From: Photorhabdus heterorhabditis
GTDB lineage: Bacteria > Pseudomonadota > Gammaproteobacteria > Enterobacterales > Enterobacteriaceae
DNA length: 64,000 nt
Assembly (NCBI RefSeq): GCF_018448905.1
Contig: NZ_RCWA01000009.1
Span: forward strand, 86,273 to 150,272
Reading direction: 5' to 3'
Every line of letters starts with the position of its first letter. The stretch's first letter is position 1. Shown piece after piece: positions 45,501 through 53,984 of this stretch. The translations under genes were made by a program, and so were the position numbers. The notes beneath the pieces are model-generated. The model was not told where the DNA came from. It saw only the letters and a program-made list of their open reading frames with translations, and ran no database searches.

Positions 45501-45685
45501 TAAAGTTCGCGCAGAGTGACGCGATGTCCCTGACGTCTAAACTGGTTTAGCAATGCCATTATTTGCATTGAATCCAGCCCATTGCGAATTAAATCGTCGT
45601 TATCGTCCACCAAAATATTTTTTTGATTAAACAGTCCAGATACGAGCTGGCGCAGCGAATCTGGAGAGAGAAGGTCCGTATGCAT
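39575..45685 (-). CDS. irp2: HMWP2-like NRPS
   Basis: 2036 residues, the size of Yersinia HMWP2 (2035). Order: aryl carrier domain (Ser about 36, NGLDSMQIM), Cy1 (from about 100, PLTAVQHAYFVGR), adenylation domain (YTSGSTGMPKG about 700) with a pocket reading D-L-Y-N-M-S-M-I-W, the cysteine code of HMWP2, an inserted methyltransferase/epimerase-like domain (about 1130-1290, degenerate SAM motif EFDARSG), PCP1 (Ser about 1427, GGDSLLATR), Cy2 (from about 1490) and PCP2 (Ser about 1963, AGANSLQLIQ). It would build salicyl-thiazoline-thiazoline and pass it to Irp1. It starts 52 bp after the ABC exporter gene, with AGGA as ribosome site. Confidence 0.93.
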   Translation of the reverse strand: MHTDLLSPDSLRQLVSGLFNQKNILVDDNDDLIRNGLDSMQIMALLNQFRRQGHRVTLRELYQKPTLHAWSQLLQRHVPAAHAVSQNATPQPLIADAHPFPLTAVQHAYFVGRSPEQTLGGVGCHLYQEFDGVGLEPDQLEAAIHALIQRHPMLRVRFLSEGRQQGMPNAYWKKLTVHDLRNLTTNEQQQALNNIREQLDHRVLQVEKGETFDIQLSLFGDNQHRLHANIDLLIMDAASFSLFFTELAALITKRNLPAICSDYDFCSYLTQYQAQFKQARQEAEIFWRNRLDALPSAPQLPLAREPSLIKNIRIQRRCFRLTPEHWERFKQLAQQNGVTPTMALATAFAALLCRWNNATRLLFNLTLFDRAPLHTAIDNMLADFTNILLLDIPGDNLPFCQLAQDAQATFAEAYEHRHWSGVEVLRELKKRGSHPHGAPIVFTSNLGRPLYGENTRDVLGKPSWGISQTPQVWLDFVAFEHENALNIQWDSNDELFPDGLMDTLFTAYQGLIENLTENAAQWNEKLPDLMPESQYHLRHQINNTAEPLPNALLHEAVFIQAERTPNAVALVTHNKKMSYGELSLAARRLAAVLQKMPVMPGDRVAISMGKGIGQIVAVLAILYAGGVYVPVPVDQPLNRRRAICESAGINIVIIDAEHQNDVWSQDIHCMSWHQDEQLSPLANMCKCAVTDPAYIIYTSGSTGMPKGVVISHQSALNTCLDINRRHQVQSSDRLLALSALHFDLSVYDIFGILSAGGALVLINEAQRRDPSTWEMLIEHHSVTLWNSVPALFDMLLTYCEGMEVDAPKALRTVMLSGDWIGLSLPERYRVFNPDGVLSAMGGATEAAIWSNEYIVKQVDAQWCSIPYGYPLANQRYRVVGEDGRDCPDWVVGELWIGGAGVALGYFNDEERTSAQFVVNQGERWYRTGDLGCYHPAGWLEFMGRRDSQVKIGGYRIELGEIDAALNQVTGISKGVTLASGEKEKSLVAFLELEGDTLCQRVNRAPQLPISYRDLFPSAQAITDDNREPQVAIFLLEHLSRHGITFTSPQSLTDCLKYYQPLPEYHDWFARMLAYLCQCNQLAESTHHIYQAVLSAKTFNNETECIPERWHSMLRGILTGQQSAVTLLDDPQFAPEQQLFVLPETQQGLAGLKQVIIALSQRLQRPVTLMEFDARSGLCAQWLAEHITDQHLSYLGFERSQALLNQMQIRLRDHRHASVQYWSKKCGSEQIPESLQHQADIILLNNVLHREQDPANCIKALMPLAQPGALVLAMELQQASSLSLMTTELLSPHGIQLRSASQWQPLLPLPAETPITIGNLSVLLMQTSDNVTIPDQEKIKSVLAQHLPGYMIPQRLHVIPHLPLTPNGKIDRKALSQTLQSTTKTAVSHQNEMTLLNPVEQTVANIWQRLLNTEQLSRNSDFFQLGGDSLLATRLIVELTQQGFKSELGHLFHNPQLAAFAATLAPLSETASETYSIPEEQDQYQPFPLTEVQQAYLVGRHPGFALSGVGAHFFIEYRIEQLDVQRLNRVLNLLIQRHPVLRTVVTNGQQKILKDVPTFSVKQHQFTDITEANTLRERLSHQVLDASHWPVFDFQLAQDNRLVSRLFVSLDNLLLDGLSMQILLAELEQLYLDEQHELPPLKVTFRDCVLRQQQTPINHSSLQYWQEQVKTLPLAPQLPLRIAPESVQSPRFVRYSDRLSAHEWNQLKQHAAPHQITPSALLIAAYAAVLSAFSTKPELTLNLTLFDRPRWHEDINHILGDFTSLSLLAWHPENNWLSSTRRLQQQLWQDLDHQHISAIRVMRELAQSRGPDAAIMPVVFTSALGTHEGQFLSRSSWMKPVWGISQTPQIWLDHQVYESDNELCLNWDAVEELFEPHQLQNMFNSYMTLLRTLASQPESWHSTLEQLMPRQQCPMVADNATVVTASSPRSEGLDPQICSEIQHLFLSVTNHPINAQQNFFEAGANSLQLIQLHGKLQQAGFHHLAVTDLFAYPTPETLSLRCRKDAYDGNRQSITPRQRQQQKRLQQREKRHKGAAQ

Positions 45686-45737
45686 GAAGACATCCTATAA
45701 AAATGACAATTGCGTAATAAATTAGATAGTGGGTGGG

Positions 45738-47489
45738 TTACACCTTATGCGGGTGTAAATGCCAATGCTCTTCTGAGCCAAGGTGATTTTCCCAAAGGGA
45801 TTGATAAAACAGGCAACGTCTTAGTAATTCGTCATGGGTACCGCTATCACAAAGGGTTCCATGATCCATCACCAATATTTGATCAGCGCGGGTTATCGTG
45901 CTTAGCCGATGAGCAATGACAAAGACGGTTTTATTTTGAGTAAGAGAATCAAACGCTTCTTGTATCAACTGCTCATTCTCGGGGTCCAGCGAAGCCGTGG
46001 CTTCGTCCAGGAATAAAACGGGAGATTGTTTTAGAATCGCCCGGGCAATGGCAAGCCGCTGGCGCTCACCACCAGACAGCGTACTGCCATCCACACCCAA
46101 CGGTGTCTCGTATCCTTGCGGTAATGCCATAATCGTATCGTGGATATTGGCAAGGCGGGCGGCTTGTTCCAGTTGTAACTGAGTCGCATTGGGATCACCC
46201 AAACGGAGATTATTAGCGACAGTATCCTGAAATAGTGCGGTTTCCTGGAACACCATGGTGACGGTGTCATACAGTGCTTGAGTCTGGTAATGATGGATAT
46301 GATTCCCACCCAGACGAATTTCACCTTTATCCAGTTGATAGAAAGAGAGCAATAAATAGGCCAGAGTGGATTTACCACTGCCGCTTGGTCCCACAATGGC
46401 GGTTATACTGCCTTGGGGGGCATAAAATGAAACGTTTTGGATGGCTGGTTGACGAGTACCTGGGTAGCTAAATGAGATGTTATTAACTTCAACATCATAT
46501 TTGGTTGGCGCTGCTAATGGCCCAGAGACTTGCGTAGCAACAGTTTCTATCTCTGCAATATGGGTTTCACCGACTTGCGTCAATGCAGTTATATTGAGCA
46601 GAGGAATGATCCCGCGTAAAGGGGTAATAGTGGCGAACAACAACAGAATAGTGATAAGCATTTCCGAAAGTGTTAATGCTTCTGGTGAATTAAAGCGCAG
46701 GGCGCCTGCCAGAATGCCAACGACCACGCTGGTATCAATAATGATGTAAAACAAACTCAATAGCGGAATACTTCTGAACACTCCGCGGCGGAATGCAACA
46801 CGTAATTGGTCGATTTCGCGGTCAAAACGCTGTTCTACCGTTGTGGTCGCTGCCGCAGCACGAATAAAGGACATACCTTGGGCGTACTCTACAATTGCTT
46901 CGGATGCATTAGCCATCATAACGGCTCGCTGGCGCAATATTTCATTCAGTTTTTTGCGGATGGCCCCCAGGATCAGCATGCCAACCATCAGCACCAGTAA
47001 TGCACTACCGGCAACAACCCAATCGAACCAGAATAAAGCCAGATAGATGAGAGCCAGCATCATCACCTGACAGGCGATTTGCGGTGTGGTATAGGCTGAC
47101 TGGTTTTCCTGCCATTGCACATCTTCAGATAACGTTAACGCTACTTTTCCGGCACTCAATCCCCGAATTGTGGCTACCGACATACTGACCAGCCGTTGTA
47201 GCAAAGAGCGGCGGATTTCTATACCCAGTCCATAAGCAGCAATGGTGAGTTTACGTAATGCGCGGGCCATAAAGGCGAACCGGAGCAACAGTAAAATAGC
47301 CAATAACGTCAGAATGATCAGTGGCAGCATGTTGTTGCTACTTTCTTCCAAATGAGTGATAGCCCAGGCAGCAATAGCAAGTTGAGCCATAATCGCAACG
47401 GTATCAAGCTGCTTATATAACAATCCGCTGAACCAAACCCGTTGCAGTTTTGGTGACAAATGTTGCTGGAGACGATTAAATAGCCCCAT
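45738..47489 (-). CDS. ybtQ: ABC transporter, membrane plus ATPase half (YbtQ-like)
   Basis: 583 residues: an N-terminal six-helix exporter-type membrane domain (about 1-320) and a C-terminal ATPase with Walker A GPSGSGKST, signature LSGGERQRLAIARA, Walker B PVLFLDEATASLD and switch His in VIAHRLST. YbtP and YbtQ form a heterodimer of exporter fold which in Yersinia imports ferric yersiniabactin through the inner membrane. Start ATG 47489 has AGGAG upstream; it overlaps ybtP by 14 bp. The frame upstream to 47546 lies in ybtP. Confidence 0.9.
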   Translation of the reverse strand: MGLFNRLQQHLSPKLQRVWFSGLLYKQLDTVAIMAQLAIAAWAITHLEESSNNMLPLIILTLLAILLLLRFAFMARALRKLTIAAYGLGIEIRRSLLQRLVSMSVATIRGLSAGKVALTLSEDVQWQENQSAYTTPQIACQVMMLALIYLALFWFDWVVAGSALLVLMVGMLILGAIRKKLNEILRQRAVMMANASEAIVEYAQGMSFIRAAAATTTVEQRFDREIDQLRVAFRRGVFRSIPLLSLFYIIIDTSVVVGILAGALRFNSPEALTLSEMLITILLLFATITPLRGIIPLLNITALTQVGETHIAEIETVATQVSGPLAAPTKYDVEVNNISFSYPGTRQPAIQNVSFYAPQGSITAIVGPSGSGKSTLAYLLLSFYQLDKGEIRLGGNHIHHYQTQALYDTVTMVFQETALFQDTVANNLRLGDPNATQLQLEQAARLANIHDTIMALPQGYETPLGVDGSTLSGGERQRLAIARAILKQSPVLFLDEATASLDPENEQLIQEAFDSLTQNKTVFVIAHRLSTITRADQILVMDHGTLCDSGTHDELLRRCLFYQSLWENHLGSEEHWHLHPHKV

Positions 47490-49308
47490 GATAATTTGCT
47501 CCTGTCCCGGTATTTTCTCTCCGCCAGGCAGACCACTGTCTGGCATATGCGCCTTGCTGTGCGACTAGTTCATCATGAGTGCCTTGTTCAATGATTTGTC
47601 CTTTATCCAGGACCAGTATTTGATCAAAATGGCGGATAGTCGGCAGGCGGTGGGCAATAACAATCACTGTTTTATTGCGACACAAGGCATTGAGTGCTTG
47701 TTGCATCTCTTTTTCACATTCTGGATCGGCATAGGCTGTGGCTTCATCCAATACAAGAATAGGGGCGTTTTTCAGGATAGCGGCGGCAACAGCGATACGT
47801 TGTTTTTCTCCGACAGACAAGCTGATACCGTGGTTAAGCACCGTGTTGTAGCCTTGTGGTAACTGTTGGATAAATTGATGCGCTTGTGCTGCGGCGGCAG
47901 CGGCTTCAACTTCAGCTTGTGAAGCATCAGGGCGGGCGAGTCGTATGTTATTGGCTATCGTATCGTTGAACAGAAATACCCGCTGGAAAACAAAAGAGAG
48001 GTTATTACGCAGAGTTGGCTCATCCATATTGCGGATATCCACCCCACCAACAGTAATCTGACCTTGTTGAGGGTCCCAAAGACGAGCAATCAGGTTTGCT
48101 ATCGTGGATTTACCAGAACCACTGGCGCCGGTTAAGGCTAATGAACTGCCGGCAGGTATGGAAAAAGAGATGTTATTTAACGCGTTATCCTGTGCATCTT
48201 GATAGGAGAAACTGACATTATGCAAAGTAACACTATGATCTACAGGAACACTATGATCTACAGGGATGGGATCGGCAGGTGTTTGACTCTGAGTGCATGG
48301 TGCCAGTTCAGGCTGATTCATTAACCAGCGATAGCGTGTGATCAGCGCCTCTTGTTGTTGCAGACGTGTCATCACCGCGAACATGGATGAAGCAATATTA
48401 CCGAATGCCATTGCAGCCAGAATAAAGAAAGTGAATTCAAATAAAGAGATTTCTTGTCGGTTGAATAGCCAAACTGCCAAAGGGAGAACAAACAACAGAT
48501 TGGCGCTGGATAGCACGAAAAACCGGCTGGATTTGACCTGCACTTTCTCAACCCAAACATCGATAATCCGGGTCAGAGCGGTAAACGCCCCTTCAGCGCG
48601 TTGGAGTGCAACATTACCGCCTGAATAAGTTTTTACTACGGGAATGGCGTTGATAACTTCACCCATTGTCGAAGCAATACGATTTTGGGCTGCGTAAAAG
48701 CGCTGAGTAGTGGTTTGAACTTTTATCTGAATGTAGATGAATAATAAACAGGCGCCTAAAGTTGGCGCAAATGCCGCCAATGCTAACCGCCAATCGATGA
48801 CCAACATGACACTCAATGCGATCAGTGGACTGAACAAAGTTGCTGACATCTCTGGAATGATATGGGCAATACCATCCTCAAGTTGTTCTACGTCATCTAA
48901 CATCATCTTCTTTATTTCGGTGCTGTCAGTCAGCATGAAGAAGCCTAAAGGAACGGACTTCAACTTACTGCTGATGTTACGACGAACATCAGCCTGAACA
49001 TCGGCAGCGATCAAATGAGAAACGAACGTTGAACCACTAAAAGTCAACATAGCGGCAAAAGTGGAGCTTAATAACATGATGCCGTAACTCAGTAGCGTGT
49101 CATATTGCTCGTCATAGATAGATTGGGTGATCAGCCCGGCAATCGCCGCCGGTAGTATTTGCAGACCAGCGGAAACGATGGCAAGCACAATAGCAACGTA
49201 ACTCAGAGTGCGGTATGGGCGCATCATATTCCACAGCTCTTGAATGACACCGGCATCAGCGGCGCGTTGCTCTGGCGAGTTCTGAACAGAAGAGTCATTA
49301 TTGAGCAT
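47476..49308 (-). CDS. ybtP: ABC transporter, membrane plus ATPase half (YbtP-like)
   Basis: 610 residues with an exporter-type membrane domain and an ATPase domain: Walker A GASGSGKST, Walker B APILVLDEATAYADPE, switch His VIAHRLPT. The signature region reads LSVGEKQRIAVAAA (SVGE in place of SGGQ), as often seen in one partner of heterodimeric pairs. Start ATG 49308 has AGGAG close upstream; it overlaps the MFS gene by 11 bp. The linker before the ATPase carries an in-frame tandem duplication of six residues (PVDHSV). Confidence 0.9.
   Translation of the reverse strand: MLNNDSSVQNSPEQRAADAGVIQELWNMMRPYRTLSYVAIVLAIVSAGLQILPAAIAGLITQSIYDEQYDTLLSYGIMLLSSTFAAMLTFSGSTFVSHLIAADVQADVRRNISSKLKSVPLGFFMLTDSTEIKKMMLDDVEQLEDGIAHIIPEMSATLFSPLIALSVMLVIDWRLALAAFAPTLGACLLFIYIQIKVQTTTQRFYAAQNRIASTMGEVINAIPVVKTYSGGNVALQRAEGAFTALTRIIDVWVEKVQVKSSRFFVLSSANLLFVLPLAVWLFNRQEISLFEFTFFILAAMAFGNIASSMFAVMTRLQQQEALITRYRWLMNQPELAPCTQSQTPADPIPVDHSVPVDHSVTLHNVSFSYQDAQDNALNNISFSIPAGSSLALTGASGSGKSTIANLIARLWDPQQGQITVGGVDIRNMDEPTLRNNLSFVFQRVFLFNDTIANNIRLARPDASQAEVEAAAAAAQAHQFIQQLPQGYNTVLNHGISLSVGEKQRIAVAAAILKNAPILVLDEATAYADPECEKEMQQALNALCRNKTVIVIAHRLPTIRHFDQILVLDKGQIIEQGTHDELVAQQGAYARQWSAWRRENTGTGANYHGAI
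48229..48264. repeat. 18-bp tandem duplication inside ybtP
   Basis: The unit aacactatgatctacagg occurs twice in a row without change. It adds six residues to the interdomain linker and keeps the frame, so it is probably a recent slippage event. Confidence 0.9.
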
Positions 49309-50545
49309 GTAGGTTCTCCTTTTGGGAATTACGGAACTTGCGTAATGTCCAGAACAGGCCAGAAAGGGTGAAGAGTGACGCAAGAGCGAAAAGGGCAGCG
49401 TAGCCTGCGTTAGTTACAACCAGCCCGCCTAGCATTGAACAGATGATCGCAATGCTCATATCTGCGGATTGCATCAAGGCAAAATCCACGCCAGACTGCG
49501 AGCCTGCTGCCAGAGACATCATCTGGGTATACAAAGCAACAAATTTGGCCGCAGTGATTAATGTGATGAAAACGTATGCAACGGAAAGTAGGGCTAGTGG
49601 GGTTTTTGGTTGTTGAGCAAGCCAGAAAATACTGACTAACACTATACATTCAAACAACATCAGACCTAATAATGTTTGAATGGCGCCTAACTTACGTACA
49701 ATGATGCCGCTAAGCAGAACACCGGATAACCCGGCTAATGCGCCGCCACTGGCAGCAATGATGCCAAGTTGGGTTAAATCCACTCCGCGATCTATCAAAA
49801 ACGGGGAGAGCATACCCAATGAAAGGCGTGTGCCAATCATACATAGCAGTATTAACATTAATGCCTGTTTAACCGGAGTACGGTGTAATGCACTCTTTAG
49901 TGATGGTGTTACCGGAGTCTTTAAAACATTTGATTCTTTCTTTCCCTGTGTTTTTCGGATGAACAAAACAGGCAATGACATCAGTAAAATCACTATGGTT
50001 AACACGCCAACACCAATGTGCCAGCCGTACAGTGAGGTCAGATATAAAAATAGCCCACTGCCTATCATGGACCCCAGATAACTGCCCCCAACCTGCATGA
50101 CGTTGCTCCAGGGACGATACTGTGGTGATAACCGGTCGATAGCATGACCATCGGTGGTGGTATCTATCACGGTCAGGCAAAGGGTGATCAGAAACAGACC
50201 AATGATAATCAGTGGCATATGTTCGGCGGGTTTTGCCAATGACATTGAACAAAAAAGCAGTGTAATTAACAGGTTACCGTAGAGCATGATACGCCGGGGA
50301 TGGGTATCTCCAGAACCTGATTTACGATAGCGTTCTATAACGGGAGCCCAGAGGAATTTGAACGCCCAGGGTAACATCAACAGATAAAGCAACCCTATTT
50401 TATCTGGAGTAACACCGTGGCTGCGCAAAAATGCTGGCATGCTTTGTAACGTTAACATACCGATGGTACTTTGGATGGTATAAACACCAGCCAAAATCAG
50501 AAGTAGCAATGAGACATGACGGGGATGTGAGATATTGTGCGTCAT
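49298..50545 (-). CDS. ybtX: MFS transporter (YbtX-like)
   Basis: 415 residues with about 12 hydrophobic segments, of the major facilitator/AmpG-like group found in yersiniabactin loci: MLPWAFKFLWAPVIERY, VIDTTTDGHAID and RPWSNVMQVGGSYLGSMIGSG. It is likely to act in siderophore trafficking at the inner membrane; its exact role in Yersinia is also unsettled. ATGA overlap with the receptor gene. Confidence 0.87.
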   Translation of the reverse strand: MTHNISHPRHVSLLLLILAGVYTIQSTIGMLTLQSMPAFLRSHGVTPDKIGLLYLLMLPWAFKFLWAPVIERYRKSGSGDTHPRRIMLYGNLLITLLFCSMSLAKPAEHMPLIIIGLFLITLCLTVIDTTTDGHAIDRLSPQYRPWSNVMQVGGSYLGSMIGSGLFLYLTSLYGWHIGVGVLTIVILLMSLPVLFIRKTQGKKESNVLKTPVTPSLKSALHRTPVKQALMLILLCMIGTRLSLGMLSPFLIDRGVDLTQLGIIAASGGALAGLSGVLLSGIIVRKLGAIQTLLGLMLFECIVLVSIFWLAQQPKTPLALLSVAYVFITLITAAKFVALYTQMMSLAAGSQSGVDFALMQSADMSIAIICSMLGGLVVTNAGYAALFALASLFTLSGLFWTLRKFRNSQKENLHAQ

Positions 50546-52548
50546 AGTGTAACACTCACATCCAGCCCAATATTCAAGCCCTTATTTATCATACTGAGCG
50601 TACTGTTTCCTTGTTGGAAACTAGAGACCCGGTACTTTTTGTTGCCTAAGTTTTCGCCATAAAGTTTGACGTTGATACCATGGGCCATTTCTAAACTTAA
50701 TGAAGTGTCGTAGAGCGTATATCCCCCTTGTTCAAGGGTATTTGCTTCATTAAAGTAGCTTTTTGAATAGTAGCGTGCACTGGCATTGAAATAGAGATTA
50801 CCTGGTAGCAAGGTTTGATCGATCATATAGTCGAAGCTTGCATTGAGCATGACATCTGGCGCATAAGGCAGACGTTTGCCGTTATAACTCACGCCAGTTG
50901 TTGTATCGGTTGCATCCGTGAAATTTGATTTACCTACACTACCGCCAAGAGAAAATTTAACTCCTTGCATTGGTTTGATCTGACTATTCAGTTCAATACC
51001 TTTACTTTCCGCTTTTCCGGCATTGCGAATAGACTGCATACCAACCGGTCCAACATAGATCTGTTTATCTTTCGAACGGATGTAGTAGACAGCACTATCT
51101 AATGTTATTGCGTTATTAAAGAACGACGTGTGCCAGCCAAGTTCATAATTGGCTGAGGTTTCAGTATCGTAAGGCTTTCTATCATTGGCGGAGGAAACAA
51201 TATTATTGAATCCGCCGGGTTTATAACCTTTAGTTGCAGAAACATAGAAACGGGTATCGGGTGTCAATTGCCAGCCCAGAGCCGCCTTAGGTGTGAATTC
51301 ATTATTGGAAACTTGGTTATCGAAAGCCTCGACTGCCATCTTGCCAGAACGACCGGCATAGTCTATCTGCGATTTTTCGTGTGACAAACGACCGCCAAGA
51401 GTCAAATCCCATTGAGCAGCAATCGGTAGTTTAACTTCGCCAAACAGCGCTAGTGATTCTGCTTTGATCGTGTTAAAGGCAGCACCATAGTAGCCGGGAT
51501 AGGCACTGGTATGATGTTTGTTACTCTCATCTGAGAACCAACCGCCAAGAACACTGCTAATCCCATTTGAATAGTTGGAGTTTAAACGCAGTTCTTGGGT
51601 TGTGGCGTGGTGTTTCTCTTTCCATTTACCTCCGATGAAATCACGGAAAATATCGCGATCCTGATAGGAGGTAACACTGGTTAATACACTGTTGCCAAAA
51701 TCATATTCAACCTTGAATGCATAACTGTTGACTCGTCTTGTCAGCTCAGGGATAGAGCCTTCATATTTCTTTTGGCGGAATTGCTCGTCGGTTAAATAAA
51801 GTTCTTCATGTGAATCGAGATCTTCATGAGCAAAGCTAAGTTCAGCGCTGAAAGGGGAGTCTTCTGGCGCAAATGTCAGTTGCCCTTTACCTAGCCAGGT
51901 TTTGCTGGAGTCAATATTTTTATCACCACGACTTGGTATATCGATTTGTCCAGGCTCTTTTACCCAGCGCAGGCTGGCACTGCCGTAAAGAACATCCTCG
52001 ATAAGAGGCATTGATCCGCTGAAGGAACCGCCTTGTTTCAACTTAGAATAGTTACCAGAAAGGTTAAGCCAGGGACCTTCTTTTGGCGAACGGGTGATAA
52101 TATTGATAACACCCGCTTGGGCATTTCCGCCATATAAAGTGCCTTGGGGGCCGCGTAATAATTCTACACGTTCTACATTGATTAACTCTTGTGTAAGAAA
52201 CTGGTGATCCTGAGGAACGCCACCAACATAAATCCGAATAGAAGGTGAATAAAAATCGGGTGAACTGATACCCCGAATTGTGGTTGCCGAATAAGTTCGG
52301 TTACCACGTGAACGAATTTGTAAACTTGGGAAAACACGCTCAAGATCTTGCACTTGAGTAATACCCGCTTGCTCAAGTTCTTCGCCTGTTTTAACCAAAA
52401 CGCTGCCATCAACTTTATTTAATGCTTCTTCCCGTTTGTTAGCCGTCACAATCAAAGCATCTTCTATCGTTTCAGGCGAATGTTCTGCCCAGGCTACAGA
52501 TGAAATCAGGCAATATAAGATAGACGCTTTAGCATATTTTTTTTTCAT
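50542..52548 (-). CDS. fyuA: TonB-dependent siderophore receptor (FyuA/FrpA-like)
   Basis: 668 residues, close to FyuA (673). A signal peptide (residues about 1-20, cut after VAWA) is followed by a TonB box-like EDALIVTA, a plug domain (TTIRGISSPDFYSPSIRIYVGGVPQ, VERVELLRGPQGTLYGGNAQAGVINI) and a 22-strand barrel ending with an aromatic-poor VSVTL. FYVSATKGYKPGGFNN and GPVGMQSIRNAGKAESKG also match FyuA. It takes up the ferric siderophore through the outer membrane. Start ATG 52548 opens the signal peptide; the frame upstream to 52677 covers the promoter. Unlike Yersinia, where fyuA is last, it is the first gene of the operon. Confidence 0.92.
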   Translation of the reverse strand: MKKKYAKASILYCLISSVAWAEHSPETIEDALIVTANKREEALNKVDGSVLVKTGEELEQAGITQVQDLERVFPSLQIRSRGNRTYSATTIRGISSPDFYSPSIRIYVGGVPQDHQFLTQELINVERVELLRGPQGTLYGGNAQAGVINIITRSPKEGPWLNLSGNYSKLKQGGSFSGSMPLIEDVLYGSASLRWVKEPGQIDIPSRGDKNIDSSKTWLGKGQLTFAPEDSPFSAELSFAHEDLDSHEELYLTDEQFRQKKYEGSIPELTRRVNSYAFKVEYDFGNSVLTSVTSYQDRDIFRDFIGGKWKEKHHATTQELRLNSNYSNGISSVLGGWFSDESNKHHTSAYPGYYGAAFNTIKAESLALFGEVKLPIAAQWDLTLGGRLSHEKSQIDYAGRSGKMAVEAFDNQVSNNEFTPKAALGWQLTPDTRFYVSATKGYKPGGFNNIVSSANDRKPYDTETSANYELGWHTSFFNNAITLDSAVYYIRSKDKQIYVGPVGMQSIRNAGKAESKGIELNSQIKPMQGVKFSLGGSVGKSNFTDATDTTTGVSYNGKRLPYAPDVMLNASFDYMIDQTLLPGNLYFNASARYYSKSYFNEANTLEQGGYTLYDTSLSLEMAHGINVKLYGENLGNKKYRVSSFQQGNSTLSMINKGLNIGLDVSVTL

Positions 52549-52688
52549 ATAAATGCCTTTATGTTCTTTTAAATCATGTTTTACAAAAAGTAAGTGTGAT
52601 AAAACAAAAAAACATACAGGGAGACTAACGGGAAATAGTAAAGTAGAGCTAACGGGATAGGGACAAAAATAGCGCATTGCGGACTATT

Positions 52689-52707
52689 GATAGTGATTAT
52701 CATTATA
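52689..52707. promoter_or_regulatory. Fur box in the fyuA-araC divergent region
   Basis: gatagtgattatcattata matches the 19-bp Fur consensus at 16 positions by eye. It lies 141 bp upstream of the receptor start and 201 bp upstream of the AraC-family start, where both divergent transcripts could be repressed in iron-replete cells. Confidence 0.75.
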
Positions 52708-52907
52708 TGGAGATATATTGCCTATGTATATTATAAAAGCATAATATCCTGATGTGCACATAAAATACGGTTCTTAGTACCGCAGTAGTAGAAACCGAAA
52801 TCTGTATTTTTCTGATGCTCACGACTCTGAAAAACCATGTATATGGAAGAGACTCGCTTTGCTTAAATTTTGAAATGATGTCTGATGCTAATTTTACAGG
52901 GGATCTC

Positions 52908-53888
52908 ATGAAGACGATCTATAACAAAAAATTGGAAGTTTTCACTGCTGACTATTGCAATGGTATGCACTTACAGGTAGAGGAAAACAACACAAATCCT
53001 CCGTTGTTAACTGAGAAATTATCTGACGGAATTCACATAAACCGAATTCGTTTTGAGCTTAACAAAGATTTCACAGAATATTGTGAGGAGCCGCCAAACG
53101 TATCAATTGCTTTTATTCTAAGTGGGAAGGGGAAAATGGCGATTGAGAACAGTGATGTTTTGGATATTAATCCGGGAACAATGGTATTTTTCTATTCACC
53201 TAAGATGACGCGTGGCATGAGTTTCTTTAACCGTGGAACGTGGCATATTCTCGATATCCGTTTTTCTCTGAAAGAAATTGAAGCTCAGGAGTTGCCCTGT
53301 TTTACCAAATTAACTGCGGGTTTTGAGAAAAATGCTAGCTACAGTGATGTCTTGATGATGGCTCGTCCTATCTATCCCCCCTTTATGCAGATAGTCAATC
53401 AAATAGAAGAATGTCAATTAAATGGTAATGTCAGGAAGGTTTATTTAAAGGCGAAGGCGTTAGAGATACTCGCTTGTGTGACGGCTCAAATTTATGATTG
53501 TCAATATAATGTGATTAACGGTTTGCAGCGTCGAGCTGTTTATAATGCAATAAAAATAATTAACAGCGATTATCATTACCCTTGGACAATAAAATCATTA
53601 TCGAAAGCAGTTGGTTTGAATGAGCGGAAATTAAAAGAAGGATTTCGTGCTGTTGTTTTCCGTACTTTCCATCAATATCTGGAAAACGTTCGTATGATCA
53701 CGGCGGAAGATTTATTGAAAAAAGGGATGAGTGTGATTGAGGTTTCCACTGCGGTGGGTTATTCCAGTCCAAGTCATTTTTCTAAACGTTTCCGGCAACA
53801 TTATTTGATCAACCCCAAAGCATGGCAGGCGAAATATGCTGTGAGCCACACATTATTGGCAGAACATATTGCCGCGGAAAGTAAGTAG
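52908..53888 (+). CDS. ybtA: AraC-family activator (YbtA-like)
   Basis: 326 residues with an N-terminal ligand-binding half (PPNVSIAFILSGKGKMAIEN, a cupin-like pattern) and a C-terminal double helix-turn-helix (about 225-315: WTIKSLSKAVGLNERKLKEGF, VIEVSTAVGYSSPSHFSKRFRQ). YbtA activates siderophore operons on binding the siderophore, and the divergent position supports that. Start ATG 52908 has AGGGG upstream; the frame from 52815 includes 31 unlikely residues. It is transcribed away from the receptor. Confidence 0.9.
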   Translation: MKTIYNKKLEVFTADYCNGMHLQVEENNTNPPLLTEKLSDGIHINRIRFELNKDFTEYCEEPPNVSIAFILSGKGKMAIENSDVLDINPGTMVFFYSPKMTRGMSFFNRGTWHILDIRFSLKEIEAQELPCFTKLTAGFEKNASYSDVLMMARPIYPPFMQIVNQIEECQLNGNVRKVYLKAKALEILACVTAQIYDCQYNVINGLQRRAVYNAIKIINSDYHYPWTIKSLSKAVGLNERKLKEGFRAVVFRTFHQYLENVRMITAEDLLKKGMSVIEVSTAVGYSSPSHFSKRFRQHYLINPKAWQAKYAVSHTLLAEHIAAESK

Positions 53889-53931
53889 AAGTTTCTATTT
53901 TATCGTTGAAGATTAAGGGAATTCTCAAAAG

Positions 53932-53952
53932 GTGGCCATTTTTTATGGCCAC
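53932..53952. terminator. Bidirectional hairpin between convergent genes
   Basis: gtggccat and atggccac form a perfect 8-bp stem around a 5-T loop, 44 bp after the AraC gene and 33 bp after the lipase gene, which converge here. No long T run follows on either side. Confidence 0.6.
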
Positions 53953-53984
53953 TCTATGGATAGGGATATCGCATGATTTTTATG

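Noticed and set aside
30004-45519. Many + strand open frames of 60-132 codons opposite irp1 and irp2
   Set aside because: They are antisense to well-supported synthetase genes, have no ribosome sites of note and no recognisable domains.
52548-52677. Longer N terminus for the siderophore receptor
   Set aside because: The signal peptide begins at 52548 with its own ribosome site, and the extension covers the promoter region.
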